From Streptomyces griseoincarnatus (GTDB lineage Bacteria; Actinomycetota; Actinomycetes; Streptomycetales; Streptomycetaceae): DNA of 64,000 bases. Positions within the stretch are counted from its first letter, which is position 1. Every line of letters begins with the position of its first letter. The stretch covers positions 62,001-126,000 of the forward strand of contig BMTH01000010.1 in NCBI GenBank assembly GCA_014649575.1, written 5' to 3'. The position numbers and the translations under genes were made by a program. Shown here in pieces: positions 8,634-19,592 of this stretch. The notes below the pieces were generated by a model, which saw nothing but the letters and a program-made list of their open reading frames with translations, searched no databases and was not told the DNA's origin.

Positions 8634-8725
8634 TCATGCACAGGGGCCAACCGGAATGCTCAAGGGCCACCTACTGAGCTCAGTCGCAGGTAGGCACAGG
8701 CTGGCGGCAACGCTCAAGGGCCAAC
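8634..8725 (-). repeat. Four spaced GTTGGCCC(T/C)TG sites, IS-end-like
   Basis: Read on the minus strand, variants of GTTGGCCCTTGAGC occur near 8725-8708, 8673-8657, 8656-8643 and 8641-8630. The two best copies share GGCCCTTGAGC followed by similar bases. They occupy the interval between the HEAT-like gene and the argC promoter. Multiple short terminal repeats with such spacing are characteristic of IS21-family ends. No transposase is adjacent, so a solo end left by a lost element is inferred. Confidence 0.45.
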
Positions 8726-8822
8726 GAGAGCGCCAGGTCTCAACAACGCAGCGTTACCGAAGCAAGATCCGCCAACTACTGTGCTCGTCCGCCAAGTAAA
8801 TATCTCGGCGCAGTCATGAGAA

Positions 8823-11069
<2,247 letters not shown>

Positions 11070-11073
<4 letters not shown>

Positions 11074-11972
11074 CCGTCACCCGTAAGCACACCGCGCTGC
11101 CCAAGGCGCAGATCCTCATCGAGGCGCTGCCCTGGCTGACCCGGCACCACGGCAAGACCGTCGTCATCAAGTTCGGCGGCAACGCCATGGTCGACGAGGA
11201 CCTGAAGGCCGCCTTCGCCCAGGACGTCGTCTTCCTGCGGCACGCCGGACTGAAGCCCGTCGTCGTGCACGGCGGCGGCCCGCAGATCAGCCGCGCGTTG
11301 AAGACCCACGGCATCGTCAGCGAGTTCAAGGCCGGTCTGCGCGTCACCACCGAGGACGCCATGGACGTCGTCCGCATGGTGCTCGCCGGACAGGTCCAGC
11401 GCGAGCTGGTCGGCCTGCTCAACCGGCACGGACCGCTCGCCGTCGGCCTCACCGGCGAGGACGCGCACACCCTCACCGCCGTCAAGCACCAGCCCGAGAT
11501 CGACGGAGAGCTCGTCGACATCGGGCGGGTCGGCGAGATCACCGAGATCGACACGGGCGCCATCGAGGCCCTGCTCGCCGACGGCCGTATCCCGGTCGTC
11601 TCGTCGATCGCCCGCTCCCAGGACGACCATCATGTCTACAACGTCAATGCTGATACGGCGGCTGCGGCACTCGCTGCTGCTCTGGGCGCCGAAACCCTCA
11701 TGGTCCTCACGGACGTCGAGGGCCTCTACGAGGACTGGCCGAACAGCGACGAGGTGATCAGCCGTCTCACCGCGTCCGAGCTCGAGAAGCTGCTGCCGGA
11801 GCTGTCCTCCGGCATGGTGCCCAAGATGGAGGGCTGCCTGCACGCCGTGCGGGGCGGCGTGAACACCGCCCGCGTCATCGACGGCCGGGTCCAGCACTCG
11901 ATCCTGCTGGAGATCTTCACGGACGAGGGCATCGGCACCATGGTCGTGCCCGACGAACAGGGGGAGTCATGA
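11070..11972 (+). CDS. argB: Acetylglutamate kinase
   Basis: Phosphorylates N-acetylglutamate, the feedback-controlled step of the acetyl cycle. 300 residues, amino-acid-kinase fold. [11 protein letters not shown] at about residues 32-42 binds the phosphates, VVHGGGPQI at about 66-74 binds the substrate, and [17 protein letters not shown] at about 191-207 is the nucleotide part. The N-terminal extension before VIKFGG is compatible with the arginine-inhibited hexameric type, which carries an extra N-terminal helix. ATGA overlaps on both sides with argJ and argD. Confidence 0.97.
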
Positions 11973-13174
11973 GCAACGCGGAACTGACCGCCCGGTGGCA
12001 GGGCGCGCTGATGAACAACTACGGCACGCCCCGCATCCCCCTCGCGCGCGGCGAGGGACAGCGGCTCTGGGACGCCGACGGCAAGGAGTACCTCGACTTC
12101 GTCGGCGGCATCGCCACCAACGCCCTCGGCCACGGCCACCCGGCGATCGTCGAGGCCGTCACCCGGCAGATCTCCTCCCTCGGCCACATCTCCAACCTCT
12201 TCCTCGCCGAGCCGACCGTCGCCCTCGCCGAGCGGCTGCTCCAGCTCTTCGGCCGGGACGGCAGGGTCTTCTTCTGCAACTCCGGCGCCGAGGCCAACGA
12301 GGCCGCCTTCAAGATCGGCCGGCTCACCGGACGCACCCACGTCGTCGCCACCGAGGGCGCCTTCCACGGGCGCACCATGGGGGCCCTCGCCCTCACCGGG
12401 CAGTCCGGCAAGCGGGAACCGTTCCTGCCGCTGCCCGGGGACGTCACCCACGTGCCGTTCGGCGATCCCCAGGCGCTGGACGCGGCCGTCACCGAGGACA
12501 CGGCCCTCGTCGTCCTCGAACCCATCCAGGGCGAACTCGGCGTCGTCGTCCCGCCCACCGGCTACCTCAAGGCCGCCCGTGCCATCACGGCCGCCAAGGG
12601 AGCGCTGCTCGTGCTGGACGAGGTGCAGACCGGCGTCGGCCGGACCGGCGACTGGTTCGCCTACCAGGCACACGAGGGCGTCCTGCCGGACGTCGTCACC
12701 CTCGCCAAGCAGCTCGGCGGCGGACTGCCGCTCGGCGCCACCGTCGCCTTCGGCCGCGCGGCCCAGCTGCTCCAGCCCGGCCACCACGGCACGACCTTCG
12801 GCGGCAACCCGGTCGCCTGCGCCGCCGGACTCGCGGTGCTCGACACCATCGCCGGCGAGGGACTGCTGGAGAACGCCAAGCGGCAGGGCGAGAAGCTGCG
12901 CGAGGGGATCGAGGGCCTCGGGCACGCCTTGATCGACCACGTCCGGGGAGCGGGCCTGCTCCTGGGTATCGTGCTCACCGAGCCGCTCGCGCCCCAGGCG
13001 CAACAGACGGCTCAGGACGCCGGGTTCCTCGTGAACGCCGCCGCCCCCGACGTCGTACGGCTCATGCCGCCGCTGAACCTCGGGGACGACGCGGTGGCCG
13101 CGCTCCTCGGGGCGCTGCCCGGCATCCTGGACGCCGCCGGACGCGCGGGTGGGGAAGGACGATCCGGAGAATGA
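11969..13174 (+). CDS. argD: Acetylornithine aminotransferase
   Basis: PLP-dependent conversion of N-acetylglutamate semialdehyde to N-acetylornithine with glutamate as amino donor. 401 residues. The PLP-binding Lys is Lys247 in [14 protein letters not shown]. The cofactor-ring Asp lies in [15 protein letters not shown], and the phosphate loop in [18 protein letters not shown] at 11969 overlaps the argB stop by 4 bp. Its 3-prime end comes within 7 bp of the preferred argR start. Confidence 0.97.
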   Translation: MSNAELTARWQGALMNNYGTPRIPLARGEGQRLWDADGKEYLDFVGGIATNALGHGHPAIVEAVTRQISSLGHISNLFLAEPTVALAERLLQLFGRDGRVFFCNSGAEANEAAFKIGRLTGRTHVVATEGAFHGRTMGALALTGQSGKREPFLPLPGDVTHVPFGDPQALDAAVTEDTALVVLEPIQGELGVVVPPTGYLKAARAITAAKGALLVLDEVQTGVGRTGDWFAYQAHEGVLPDVVTLAKQLGGGLPLGATVAFGRAAQLLQPGHHGTTFGGNPVACAAGLAVLDTIAGEGLLENAKRQGEKLREGIEGLGHALIDHVRGAGLLLGIVLTEPLAPQAQQTAQDAGFLVNAAAPDVVRLMPPLNLGDDAVAALLGALPGILDAAGRAGGEGRSGE

Positions 13175-13181
13175 GACGACG

Positions 13182-13748
13182 ATGAACCAGGAGCAGGACC
13201 AGGGGCGTACGGCGGATCTGGCCGGCCAGGGCGGGCAGGCCGGTCCCGCCGTGCCGCAGACCCGTACCGCGCGGCACCGCCGGATCGTGGACATCCTCAA
13301 CCGGCAGCCGGTGCGGTCGCAGAGCCAGCTCGCGAAGCTGCTCGCCGACGACGGGCTGAGCGTCACCCAGGCGACGCTCTCCCGCGACCTCGACGAGCTG
13401 AACGCGGTGAAGATCCGCAACAACGACGGGGATCTGATCTACGCGGTGCCGAGCGAGGGCGGGTTCCGTACGCCGCGGGCGCCGCTGGGGGAGTCGGCGA
13501 AGGAGGAGCGGATGCGGCGGCTGTCGGCGGAGCTGTTGATCTCCGCGGAGGCCTCCGCGAATCTCGTTGTGCTCCGGACGCCTCCGGGGGCGGCGCAGTT
13601 CCTGGCGTCCGCCATTGATCAGGCCGAGTTGCACGACATTCTCGGCACCATCGCCGGGGATGACACGTTGTTGCTGATCAGCCGGGAGCCCACGGGCGGG
13701 CAGGCGCTGGCTGATCACCTGCTGCGGCTGGCTCAGAACGGGCATTGA
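13182..13748 (+). CDS. argR: Arginine repressor
   Basis: Hexameric arginine-dependent repressor of the arg genes, and so the likely reader of the ARG boxes before argC and argG. 188 residues from ATG 13182; GTG at 13149, overlapping argD, is an alternative start. Residues about 30-100 form the winged helix ([20 protein letters not shown] then [12 protein letters not shown]). The C-terminal part ([24 protein letters not shown]) is the trimerisation and arginine-binding domain with its conserved GT-AGDDT loop. A Gln/Gly-rich 25-residue N-terminus precedes the HTH, as in other Streptomyces ArgR. Confidence 0.96.
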   Translation: MNQEQDQGRTADLAGQGGQAGPAVPQTRTARHRRIVDILNRQPVRSQSQLAKLLADDGLSVTQATLSRDLDELNAVKIRNNDGDLIYAVPSEGGFRTPRAPLGESAKEERMRRLSAELLISAEASANLVVLRTPPGAAQFLASAIDQAELHDILGTIAGDDTLLLISREPTGGQALADHLLRLAQNGH

Positions 13749-13783
13749 GGGGGCTCGTTCGGTTCGTCGCCGGGGGCCCCGCC

Positions 13784-13922
13784 GTGGGGGCTGGTCGCGT
13801 GGTTTCCCGCGCCCCTGAGGGGGTGTTCCTCGGCCGAGCTGATCCGCGAGGTCCGCCGTTGGCCGGCATCGCGGGTGCGGGGCCGCGGGGGCTGGGCGCG
13901 CAGTTCCCCGCGCCCCTGCGGG
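13784..13922 (-). repeat. Two copies of a dispersed REP-like palindromic element
   Basis: Two related units, 13784-13820 and 13887-13922, each with GGGGGCTGG(T/G)CGCG(T/C) then (G/A)(G/T)TT(T/C)CCCGCGCCCCTG. On the minus strand this is the same element seen near 22.3, 22.4, 25.7-25.9 and 52.1-52.5 kb. It lies between argR and the convergent apbE gene and could act as a bidirectional terminator. The remainder of the 225-bp interval holds no gene. Confidence 0.7.
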
Positions 13923-13973
13923 CGTCGCGGTGGCCGTGTCTCCGGAGCGGCCGCGCCCCTGACGGTGTTGCCC

Positions 13974-14774
13974 TCAACCCAGCCACGTGGCGAGGTTCGC
14001 CGTGCAGCGGACCTCGTCTCCTGCTGTGATCAGGAGGGCCTCCGTGTCGGGAAGGGCCTCCAGCCAGCTCAGGCCCTCCCGGGAGCCCATCGCGAAGGCT
14101 GCCGTGGCCCAGCAGTCGGCCCAGGTCAGGCGAGGGGCGACCACCGTCACCGCGACCAGGTCGGTCACCGCCGAGCGGCCCGTGCGCGGGTCGACGATGT
14201 GGTCGCCGCGCTCCGCAGTGCCGGACGTGGCCACCGCCAGCTCTCCCGCCCCGGCGGCGGAGACCACCGCGGCGAGACCGCCGGGGCGCAGTGGGTCCGA
14301 CACGCCGACCCGCCAGGGGCGCCCCGTGCCCGGTGAGCCGAGCAGCTGGACGTCGCCGCCCCCGTTGACGCTCACACCGGACGCCCCGGCCGCGAGAAGC
14401 CGGCGGGCCGCGCGCTCGGTGGCCCAGCCCTTGACGATGCCGGTCGGGTCGAGCCGGCCCCGGTAGCGCGTGCTGAACCAGCCGTCGCTGACCCGCTCGG
14501 CCTCCGCGGCCAGCTCCAGCACCTCGGCGACCTCGGGGTCGCACTGCCCGACGTCCAGCTCGCCGCGCGCGAGACGGGAGATCTGGGTGTCCTCGCGGTA
14601 GGTGCTGAACACCTCGTCGACCCGGCACAGTCCGGCGGCGGCCTCCTCCAGCGCCGCGCGCACCGCGCCGGAGTCCCCGCCGCGGACGTCGAGGGAGAAG
14701 ACGGTCCCCATCGTCTCCACCACACGACGCTCCGCGGCGGGCGCCTCAACGGGTTCCGCCACCGTGTCAGCCAC
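13974..14774 (-). CDS. apbE: FAD:protein FMN transferase (ApbE family)
   Basis: Attaches FMN from FAD covalently to a Thr/Ser in target proteins outside the membrane. 266 residues from GTG 14774, which overlaps the end of the FMN-binding gene by 8 bp (GTGGCTGA). Family marks: METMGTVFSLDVRG-like opening, FSTYREDTQISRLARGE, DPTGIVKGWATERAARRL, SVNGGGDVQLLG, and the metal/FAD site region HIVDPRTGRSA. No signal peptide is evident, although ApbE enzymes usually act outside the cytoplasm; the first residues are Pro/Glu-rich. Its natural substrate is the neighbouring double FMN-binding protein. Confidence 0.92.
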   Translation of the reverse strand: MADTVAEPVEAPAAERRVVETMGTVFSLDVRGGDSGAVRAALEEAAAGLCRVDEVFSTYREDTQISRLARGELDVGQCDPEVAEVLELAAEAERVSDGWFSTRYRGRLDPTGIVKGWATERAARRLLAAGASGVSVNGGGDVQLLGSPGTGRPWRVGVSDPLRPGGLAAVVSAAGAGELAVATSGTAERGDHIVDPRTGRSAVTDLVAVTVVAPRLTWADCWATAAFAMGSREGLSWLEALPDTEALLITAGDEVRCTANLATWLG

Positions 14775-15519
14775 CGGCCTTGTCCAACGCCGACTGGAGG
14801 GACTCCTTGTAGCCCGCGCTGGTGTAGGTGGCGCCCGAGACGGCGTCGATGTCCGCCGTGCCGGCCTGCACGGCCGCCTGGTTGAGTTTCGGTACGGCGT
14901 TGGAGGTGATCTGGTCGCTCTGGCCGCCCTTGGGCGCCTGGACGGCCTCGGCCTTGGTGATCTTGCCGTCGCTGACGGTGATCCGTACCTGGACCGGGCC
15001 GTACTGGGTCTGCGCGGCCTCACCGGTGACCGTCTGCGCCTGGGCCGCGTCGCCGCCGCCCGTGTCGGCGGGTGCGGAGGCGCGCGCCTTGTCCAGGGCC
15101 GACTGGAGGGACTCCTTGTAGCCCGCGCTGGTGTAGGTGGCGCCGGACACCGCGTCGACGTCCGCGCTCTGCGCCTGCACGGCCGCCTGGTTGAGTCGCG
15201 GTACGGCGTTGGAGGTGATCTGGTCGCTCTGGCCGCCCTTGGGCGCCTGGACGGCCTCGGCCTTGGTGATCTTGCCGCCGCTGACGGTCAGCCGTACCTG
15301 CACCGCCCCGTACTGGGTCTGCGCCGCGTCCCCGGTGACCGTGCCGTCCCCGATGGGGCGGGCGCCGCCCTGCACGGATTCCGCCGCGGGCGGGGCGCCG
15401 CCCGCGGCCTCGGCCGACCCCGGGTCGGACCCGGGTTTCAGCGACAGCAGCAGCACGATCCCGGAGACGGTGGCGGCGGTCGCCAGAACGGCGCGCCGGA
15501 CGGGGTGACTCTTCCTCAT
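14767..15519 (-). CDS. Membrane-anchored protein with two tandem FMN-binding (flavinylation) domains
   Basis: 250 residues. Residues about 8-28 are one hydrophobic segment, a signal anchor. Then two almost identical domains, about 60-145 and 165-250, joined by a short Gly/Ala/Asp linker. Each holds QTQYG-VQVR-TVS-GKITKAEA and SGATYTSAGYKESLQSALDK. The expected FMN-accepting threonines are Thr128 and Thr231, 103 residues apart. Related Streptomyces proteins that I recall have one such domain. DNA identity between the repeats is very high (14770-15010 against 15080-15320), which means a recent duplication. The protein should carry electrons from the membrane reductase upstream; the gene sits between the reductase and apbE genes. 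Confidence 0.92.
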   Translation of the reverse strand: MRKSHPVRRAVLATAATVSGIVLLLSLKPGSDPGSAEAAGGAPPAAESVQGGARPIGDGTVTGDAAQTQYGAVQVRLTVSGGKITKAEAVQAPKGGQSDQITSNAVPRLNQAAVQAQSADVDAVSGATYTSAGYKESLQSALDKARASAPADTGGGDAAQAQTVTGEAAQTQYGPVQVRITVSDGKITKAEAVQAPKGGQSDQITSNAVPKLNQAAVQAGTADIDAVSGATYTSAGYKESLQSALDKAGG

Positions 15520-15572
15520 CGCTTCTCAAGCTCCTGATGGGTAACGGGCGACCGGGGCCGACGGCCCGCCGC

Positions 15573-16955
15573 TCACATCTCGAACGACTCGTGGTGGATA
15601 CGGCGCGCGGGGACCCCGGCGTCCCGCAGGGCCGCGTACACCTGCTGGGCGAAGCCGGGCGGACCGCACATGAAGACGTCGTGGCGGTCGACGTCGGGGA
15701 TCTTGCGGCGCAGGCTCTCCGCCGAGATGTCCGGGCGTTCTCCGTCGGGGCTGTTCACCGCGTACATCAGCCGGGCGCCGCGCTCGTCGGCGATCTTCGC
15801 CAGCTCGCCCCACAGCGCCAGGTCCTGCGTGCTGTTGGCCCGGTACAGCAGGGTGATGTCGCCGGAGGCGCCGGGCAGCGTCTCGAACAGGGCGCGCATC
15901 GGGGTGATACCGACGCCGCCAGCGACCAGCAGCACCTTGCCGCGGCTGCGGCGCTGGGCGGTGAGCGCCCCGTAGGGGCCCTCCGCCCACACCCGGGTGC
16001 CGGGCTCCATCTCGCGCAGCCGGGAGCTGTGGTCGCCGATCGCCTTGACGGTGATCCGCAGCATGTCCGGGCGGGGCGCCGCGGACAGCGAGTACGGGTG
16101 GGAGCTGAACCGCATCCCGGGCGCCAGGAAGCGCCAGCGGAAGAACTGCCCGGCCTCGGCGCCCATCCGGTGCAGCCGGTGCCCGCTGATCAGCACCGAC
16201 ACGACGCCGGGCGTCTCCTCGATGACGGCCTGGACCCGCATCCGGTGCCGCAGGTTGAGCCGGATCGGGGTGAGGATCCGGTACCACAGGACCAGCGCGG
16301 TCACGGCCCCGTAGAGGCCGTACCAGAAGGTCTTCGCGGACGGGGTGACGGCGAACTCGTTGCCGGTGGTGATCTGGTGCCAGAACGTCAGGAACACCGC
16401 CGCGTACGTCAGCAGGTGCACGTGGTACCAGCCGTCGTACGGCAGCCGGCGCCGGACCGGGCCGACCGACAGGAGCGCGATCACGAAGAGCAGACCGGTG
16501 CCGACGGCGGCCTTGCCCATGTCGGGCAGCGTGTTGATGGAGGTGATCGTCTGCGACACGATGTCGGCGAGGGTCCTGCCGGCCTGCCGGGCGTAGCCCC
16601 ACATGATCAGGAAGACGTGGGCGATCACGAGGCTGACGGTGTAGCGGCCGCTCATCGCGTGCCAGCGGGCGACCCGGTCCGAGCCCACCCGCCGCTCCAG
16701 CGCGGGCACCCGTGCCATCTGCAGCACGACCAGGGCCATCAGGTATCCGGCGAGCAGACCGGTGATCCGGCCCGCGGCGATGATCTTCCCGGTGGTGTCC
16801 GCGATGGACGGCGTGCTCGTCCACCAGAGCCACAGCACGGCCGCCGCGCCGGCGCCCACGGCGAACAGCAGCGGGACGGCGGGGGAGCGGCGCGGACGGA
16901 TGCGGCGCATCGTCTGGCGGCGGGCGGCACGGCCGCCGGCGAGCGTGGTGGTCAC
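15573..16955 (-). CDS. Membrane ferredoxin/ferric-reductase-like oxidoreductase (haem-binding TM domain plus FAD/NAD(P) domain)
   Basis: 460 residues from GTG 16955 with GGAGGAAC 5 nt before it; the open frame beyond is not supported. Residues about 25-245 hold about six membrane helices of the ferric-reductase-like type with paired His (WHAMSGRYTVSLVIAHVF, YHVHLLTYAAVFLTFWH). FAD domain: FFRWRFLAPGMRFSSHPYSL at about residues 290-310. NAD(P)-binding: LLVAGGVGITPMRAL and the terminal DVFMCGPPGFAQQVY. It would move electrons from cytoplasmic NAD(P)H through haems to acceptors outside. With apbE and the double FMN protein it makes a complete extracytoplasmic electron chain. Confidence 0.93.
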   Translation of the reverse strand: MTTTLAGGRAARRQTMRRIRPRRSPAVPLLFAVGAGAAAVLWLWWTSTPSIADTTGKIIAAGRITGLLAGYLMALVVLQMARVPALERRVGSDRVARWHAMSGRYTVSLVIAHVFLIMWGYARQAGRTLADIVSQTITSINTLPDMGKAAVGTGLLFVIALLSVGPVRRRLPYDGWYHVHLLTYAAVFLTFWHQITTGNEFAVTPSAKTFWYGLYGAVTALVLWYRILTPIRLNLRHRMRVQAVIEETPGVVSVLISGHRLHRMGAEAGQFFRWRFLAPGMRFSSHPYSLSAAPRPDMLRITVKAIGDHSSRLREMEPGTRVWAEGPYGALTAQRRSRGKVLLVAGGVGITPMRALFETLPGASGDITLLYRANSTQDLALWGELAKIADERGARLMYAVNSPDGERPDISAESLRRKIPDVDRHDVFMCGPPGFAQQVYAALRDAGVPARRIHHESFEM

Positions 16956-17043
16956 GGTTCCTCCGTGGGACTCGGCCCTTGGCCCACACATACGTGCCGC
17001 CACGCCGGAGTGTTCAGCGGAAACCGTGGATTCGCCGCCCGCT

Positions 17044-17748
17044 TCAGTAGCGGGTGATCGCGGTGCGCCCGCCCGTGGTGCCGATCGCGAGGTGCGGGGC
17101 CCGGGCGGGGCTCGCCCAGCGCAGGATCTCGCGCATCGCGCTCTTCGGCACGGACACGCAACCCGCCGTCGCACCGCGGCCGTTGACGTGCAGGAAGATG
17201 CCGGCGCCCCGTCCGCGCACCGGACGGCGGTAGTTGAAGTCCACGACCAGGGCGTGCGCGTACTGCGTGCGGTAGGTGATCAGGTGCTCGGCCTGGCTCG
17301 CGCGGCAGTCGGCCGCGCGGGGTTCGGTCCAGCGGTTGTAGACGCGGGAGCCGTTGTCCTGGCACCACCAGGAGTTCTGCCGCACGCGGCGGTAGGGGGA
17401 GCGGGTGCCGGAGGGGGCCGCCTCAATGCCGAAGGCGTAGGGAAGGCCGTACAGTCCGGTGGGGGTGGTGTTCGTGCCCTGCTTGCGGGTCGTTCCCTCG
17501 GTGAGTCCGTTCGCGCCGAAACGGGCCTTGGCGGACCCGGCCGCCACCCAGCGTCCGCCCTTGCGGTCCCACCAGGTGACCGTGCCGGTGGTCGATCCGG
17601 TCCGCGCCGCCACCGCCGTGATGAGCTGCGTGCCGCCCCCGGTGTCCGCCATCCGCTCCGGCAGCGGCGACGCGGGGCGCTGCGCGGTGCCGAGCGAGAG
17701 CAGGGACAGGGACACGAGGACGGCGACGGAGACACGGCGTGGGCGCAT
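17044..17748 (-). CDS. Secreted L,D-transpeptidase (YkuD fold)
   Basis: 234 residues with a signal peptide (residues 1-22, RPRR then a hydrophobic core). The C-terminal half contains HVNGRGATAGCVSVP with His187 and catalytic Cys197, the YkuD signature, preceded by HALVVDFNYRRPVRGRGAGI. Such proteins form 3-3 cross-links in peptidoglycan or act as related secreted peptidases. The tryptophan-rich QNSWWCQDNGSRVYNRW segment is common in the Streptomyces subgroup. Start ATG lies 3 bp after the stop of the PPOX gene, so the two are probably coupled. Confidence 0.88.
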   Translation of the reverse strand: MRPRRVSVAVLVSLSLLSLGTAQRPASPLPERMADTGGGTQLITAVAARTGSTTGTVTWWDRKGGRWVAAGSAKARFGANGLTEGTTRKQGTNTTPTGLYGLPYAFGIEAAPSGTRSPYRRVRQNSWWCQDNGSRVYNRWTEPRAADCRASQAEHLITYRTQYAHALVVDFNYRRPVRGRGAGIFLHVNGRGATAGCVSVPKSAMREILRWASPARAPHLAIGTTGGRTAITRY

Positions 17749-17751
17749 GGC

Positions 17752-18339
17752 TCACATGCTGGACGGGGGCAGCGGCAACGGCAGCCCGGGAAGTCCGTCC
17801 AGGCTCGTCGCGACGTGCTCCTTCTTGGTGAAGTATGCGTCCAGGGAGGCGTCGTCCTCCCTGGCGAACCGCCTCTCGTGCAGGCCACGCTCACCCTCGT
17901 ACGCCATGTAGGGCACGGCGTAGCCGCAGGTGTCCCGGATCAGCTCGGCACGGACGACCACGACCGCGCGCAGTCCGTGGTTCCACGGGTCGATGCCGGG
18001 GAAGTGGGCGAGCAGTTCCGTGAACCGCGGATCGTCGCGGAACACGGGCTCCCCCCGCCCGTGCACGCGCACGATGTTCGGCGGGCCCTGGAAGGCGCAC
18101 CACATCAAGGTGATGCGGCCGTTCTCGCGGAGGTGGGCGACGGTCTCGGCGTTGGAGCCCGCGAAGTCCAGGTAGGCGACGGTGAGGTCGTCCAGGACCG
18201 CGAAGGAACCCTTGAGCCCTTTGGGGGAGAGGTTGACCGTGCCGTCGGCGGACAGGGGAGCGGTGGCGGTGAAGAAGACCGGCTGCTCCTCGATGAAGGT
18301 GCGGAGCCGCCCGTCGATGCGCTCGTACGTTTTTCCCAT
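17752..18339 (-). CDS. Pyridoxamine 5-phosphate oxidase-fold (PPOX) flavoprotein
   Basis: 195 residues from ATG 18339, with GGTGG 4-8 nt upstream (GTG 18345 possible). Split-barrel flavin-binding family: FIEEQPVFFTATAPLSADGT at about residues 16-35, NLSPKGLKGSFAVLDDLTVA, and NGRITLMWCAFQGPPNIVRV, HGRGEPVF. Family members bind FMN or F420; which one cannot be read here. The gene leads the short run PPOX - L,D-transpeptidase. A possible redox link with the flavin chain downstream is only positional. Confidence 0.88.
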   Translation of the reverse strand: MGKTYERIDGRLRTFIEEQPVFFTATAPLSADGTVNLSPKGLKGSFAVLDDLTVAYLDFAGSNAETVAHLRENGRITLMWCAFQGPPNIVRVHGRGEPVFRDDPRFTELLAHFPGIDPWNHGLRAVVVVRAELIRDTCGYAVPYMAYEGERGLHERRFAREDDASLDAYFTKKEHVATSLDGLPGLPLPLPPSSM

Positions 18340-18412
18340 GTCCACCGATTATTCGGGCGGATCATTCGCCTGTCTAAGCATTTGACGGCCCCGCCTCCGG
18401 GGGAGATGACCG

Positions 18413-18447
18413 TGGCCGCCCCGGCCGGCGCTTGAACGGGGCGGCCA
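18413..18447. terminator. Hairpin terminator between the PPOX gene and the repeat protein gene
   Basis: TGGCCGCCCC (18413-18422) pairs with GGGGCGGCCA (18438-18447), a 10-bp perfect stem with a 15-nt loop and no U-run. It lies just after the stop of the minus-strand repeat-protein gene. Confidence 0.7.
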
Positions 18448-18461
18448 CAGCGCCTGTCACG

Positions 18462-19376
18462 TCACTTGGTGAGCGTGCAGGCGGCGAGGGAGTCCAGGCC
18501 GGCGGGGCGGTCGGCGGTGCGGCCGATGGCGGTGGCGATGCGGTTGACGGTGGCGACCCGCTTGTCCTCGAGGGGGCCGAGGATGGCGTTCTGGACGAAG
18601 TTGGGTCCGCCCTGGCCGACGGTGTCGACCAGGCGCTTGTTCGCCTCGGTGATCTGCTGGTCCAGCAGGGCCAGGTTGCGGTCGACCTCGGCCTGGGCGG
18701 AGGCGGGGATCGCGGGGAGCTGCGGGGCGACGTCCGGGCAGGAGACGGTGCCGACGCCGGAGGCGTCCCCATCCTGACCCGCGCCCGCGCCCGCGTCACC
18801 GCCACCCGCGCCCGCGTCATCGCCCGCGTCACCGCCGCCCGCGCCCGCGTCATCGCCCGCGTCCCCGGCGGGCGGCGCGGAGGTCTCGGTGCCGCCGGTC
18901 TCCTCCTGGCCCGCAGCGGCCGGGTCGCCCTGCGCGTCGAGCGTGCAGGCGGCGAGGGAGTCCAGGCCGGCGGGGCGGTCGGCGGTGCGGCCGATGGCGG
19001 TGGCGATGCGGTTGACGGTGGCGACCCGCTTGTCCTCGAGGGGGCCGAGGATGGCGTTCTGGACGAAGTTGGGTCCGCCCTGGCCGACGGTGTCGACCAG
19101 GCGCTTGTTCGCCTCGGTGATCTGCTGGTCCAGCAGGGCCAGGTTGCGGTCGACCTCGGCCTGGGCGGAGGCGGGGATCGCGGGGAGCTGGGAGGCGACG
19201 TCCGGGCAGGAGACCGTGCCGGGCCCGGCCAGGGTCCTGGCGTCCGCGCCGCCGCCCTCGGACGACTCGCCCGCGAGCGCGGTGCCCGCGATCACGGCGC
19301 CGGTCAGCGCCACCGCGGCGGCGCCGCCGGCCAGGCCGACTCGGCGCTTGTTGTACTTCGGAAGAGCCCTGGACAT
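18462..19376 (-). CDS. Secreted protein with two near-identical ~93-residue repeats and a Gly/Asp/Ala linker
   Basis: 304 residues, ATG 19376. The N-terminus has Lys/Arg then a 20-residue hydrophobic stretch, a signal peptide ending near ALAG (residue 36). Repeats at about residues 53-146 and 211-302 are nearly identical: [70 protein letters not shown]. Each has two Cys placed to form one disulphide. The linker holds repeated [11 protein letters not shown] units. The family is not recognised, but one-repeat versions are familiar as Streptomyces secreted hypotheticals. The copies agree almost base for base, implying recent duplication or gene conversion. Confidence 0.85.
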   Translation of the reverse strand: MSRALPKYNKRRVGLAGGAAAVALTGAVIAGTALAGESSEGGGADARTLAGPGTVSCPDVASQLPAIPASAQAEVDRNLALLDQQITEANKRLVDTVGQGGPNFVQNAILGPLEDKRVATVNRIATAIGRTADRPAGLDSLAACTLDAQGDPAAAGQEETGGTETSAPPAGDAGDDAGAGGGDAGDDAGAGGGDAGAGAGQDGDASGVGTVSCPDVAPQLPAIPASAQAEVDRNLALLDQQITEANKRLVDTVGQGGPNFVQNAILGPLEDKRVATVNRIATAIGRTADRPAGLDSLAACTLTK

Positions 19377-19527
19377 GCGAATGCCTCACTCGGGGTCGGG
19401 GGTGTCTCGGGTGGAGCGACGCGGCGCCTGCGTCCGGCCAGTCATACGCGCAAGCGGTTTCCCGCGTTCAACTCCCGTGCCGCATCGTTCCGGTGCGGTC
19501 CCGGCAGGCATCCCCCGACCAGGGGAA

Positions 19528-19577
19528 TTGACGAATCATGCGGACTCCTGCATACTCATGCATGTCAGCGAATGCAC
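19528..19577 (+). promoter_or_regulatory. argG promoter with ARG boxes
   Basis: TTGACG at 19528-19533 and CATACT at 19551-19556 are 17 bp apart. The -10 and the following bases carry TGCATACTCATGCATG and GCGAATGCAC, matching the half-sites seen before argC. ArgR is therefore likely to block this promoter too. The ribosome-binding site GAGGAG is at 19581-19586. Confidence 0.72.
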
Positions 19578-19592
19578 TGTGAGGAGAATCCC

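Noticed and set aside
18432-19592. Upstream extension of the argG frame over the repeat-protein gene
   Set aside because: Antisense to a gene with a clear signal peptide; argG has its own GTG, ribosome-binding site and promoter at 19528-19593.
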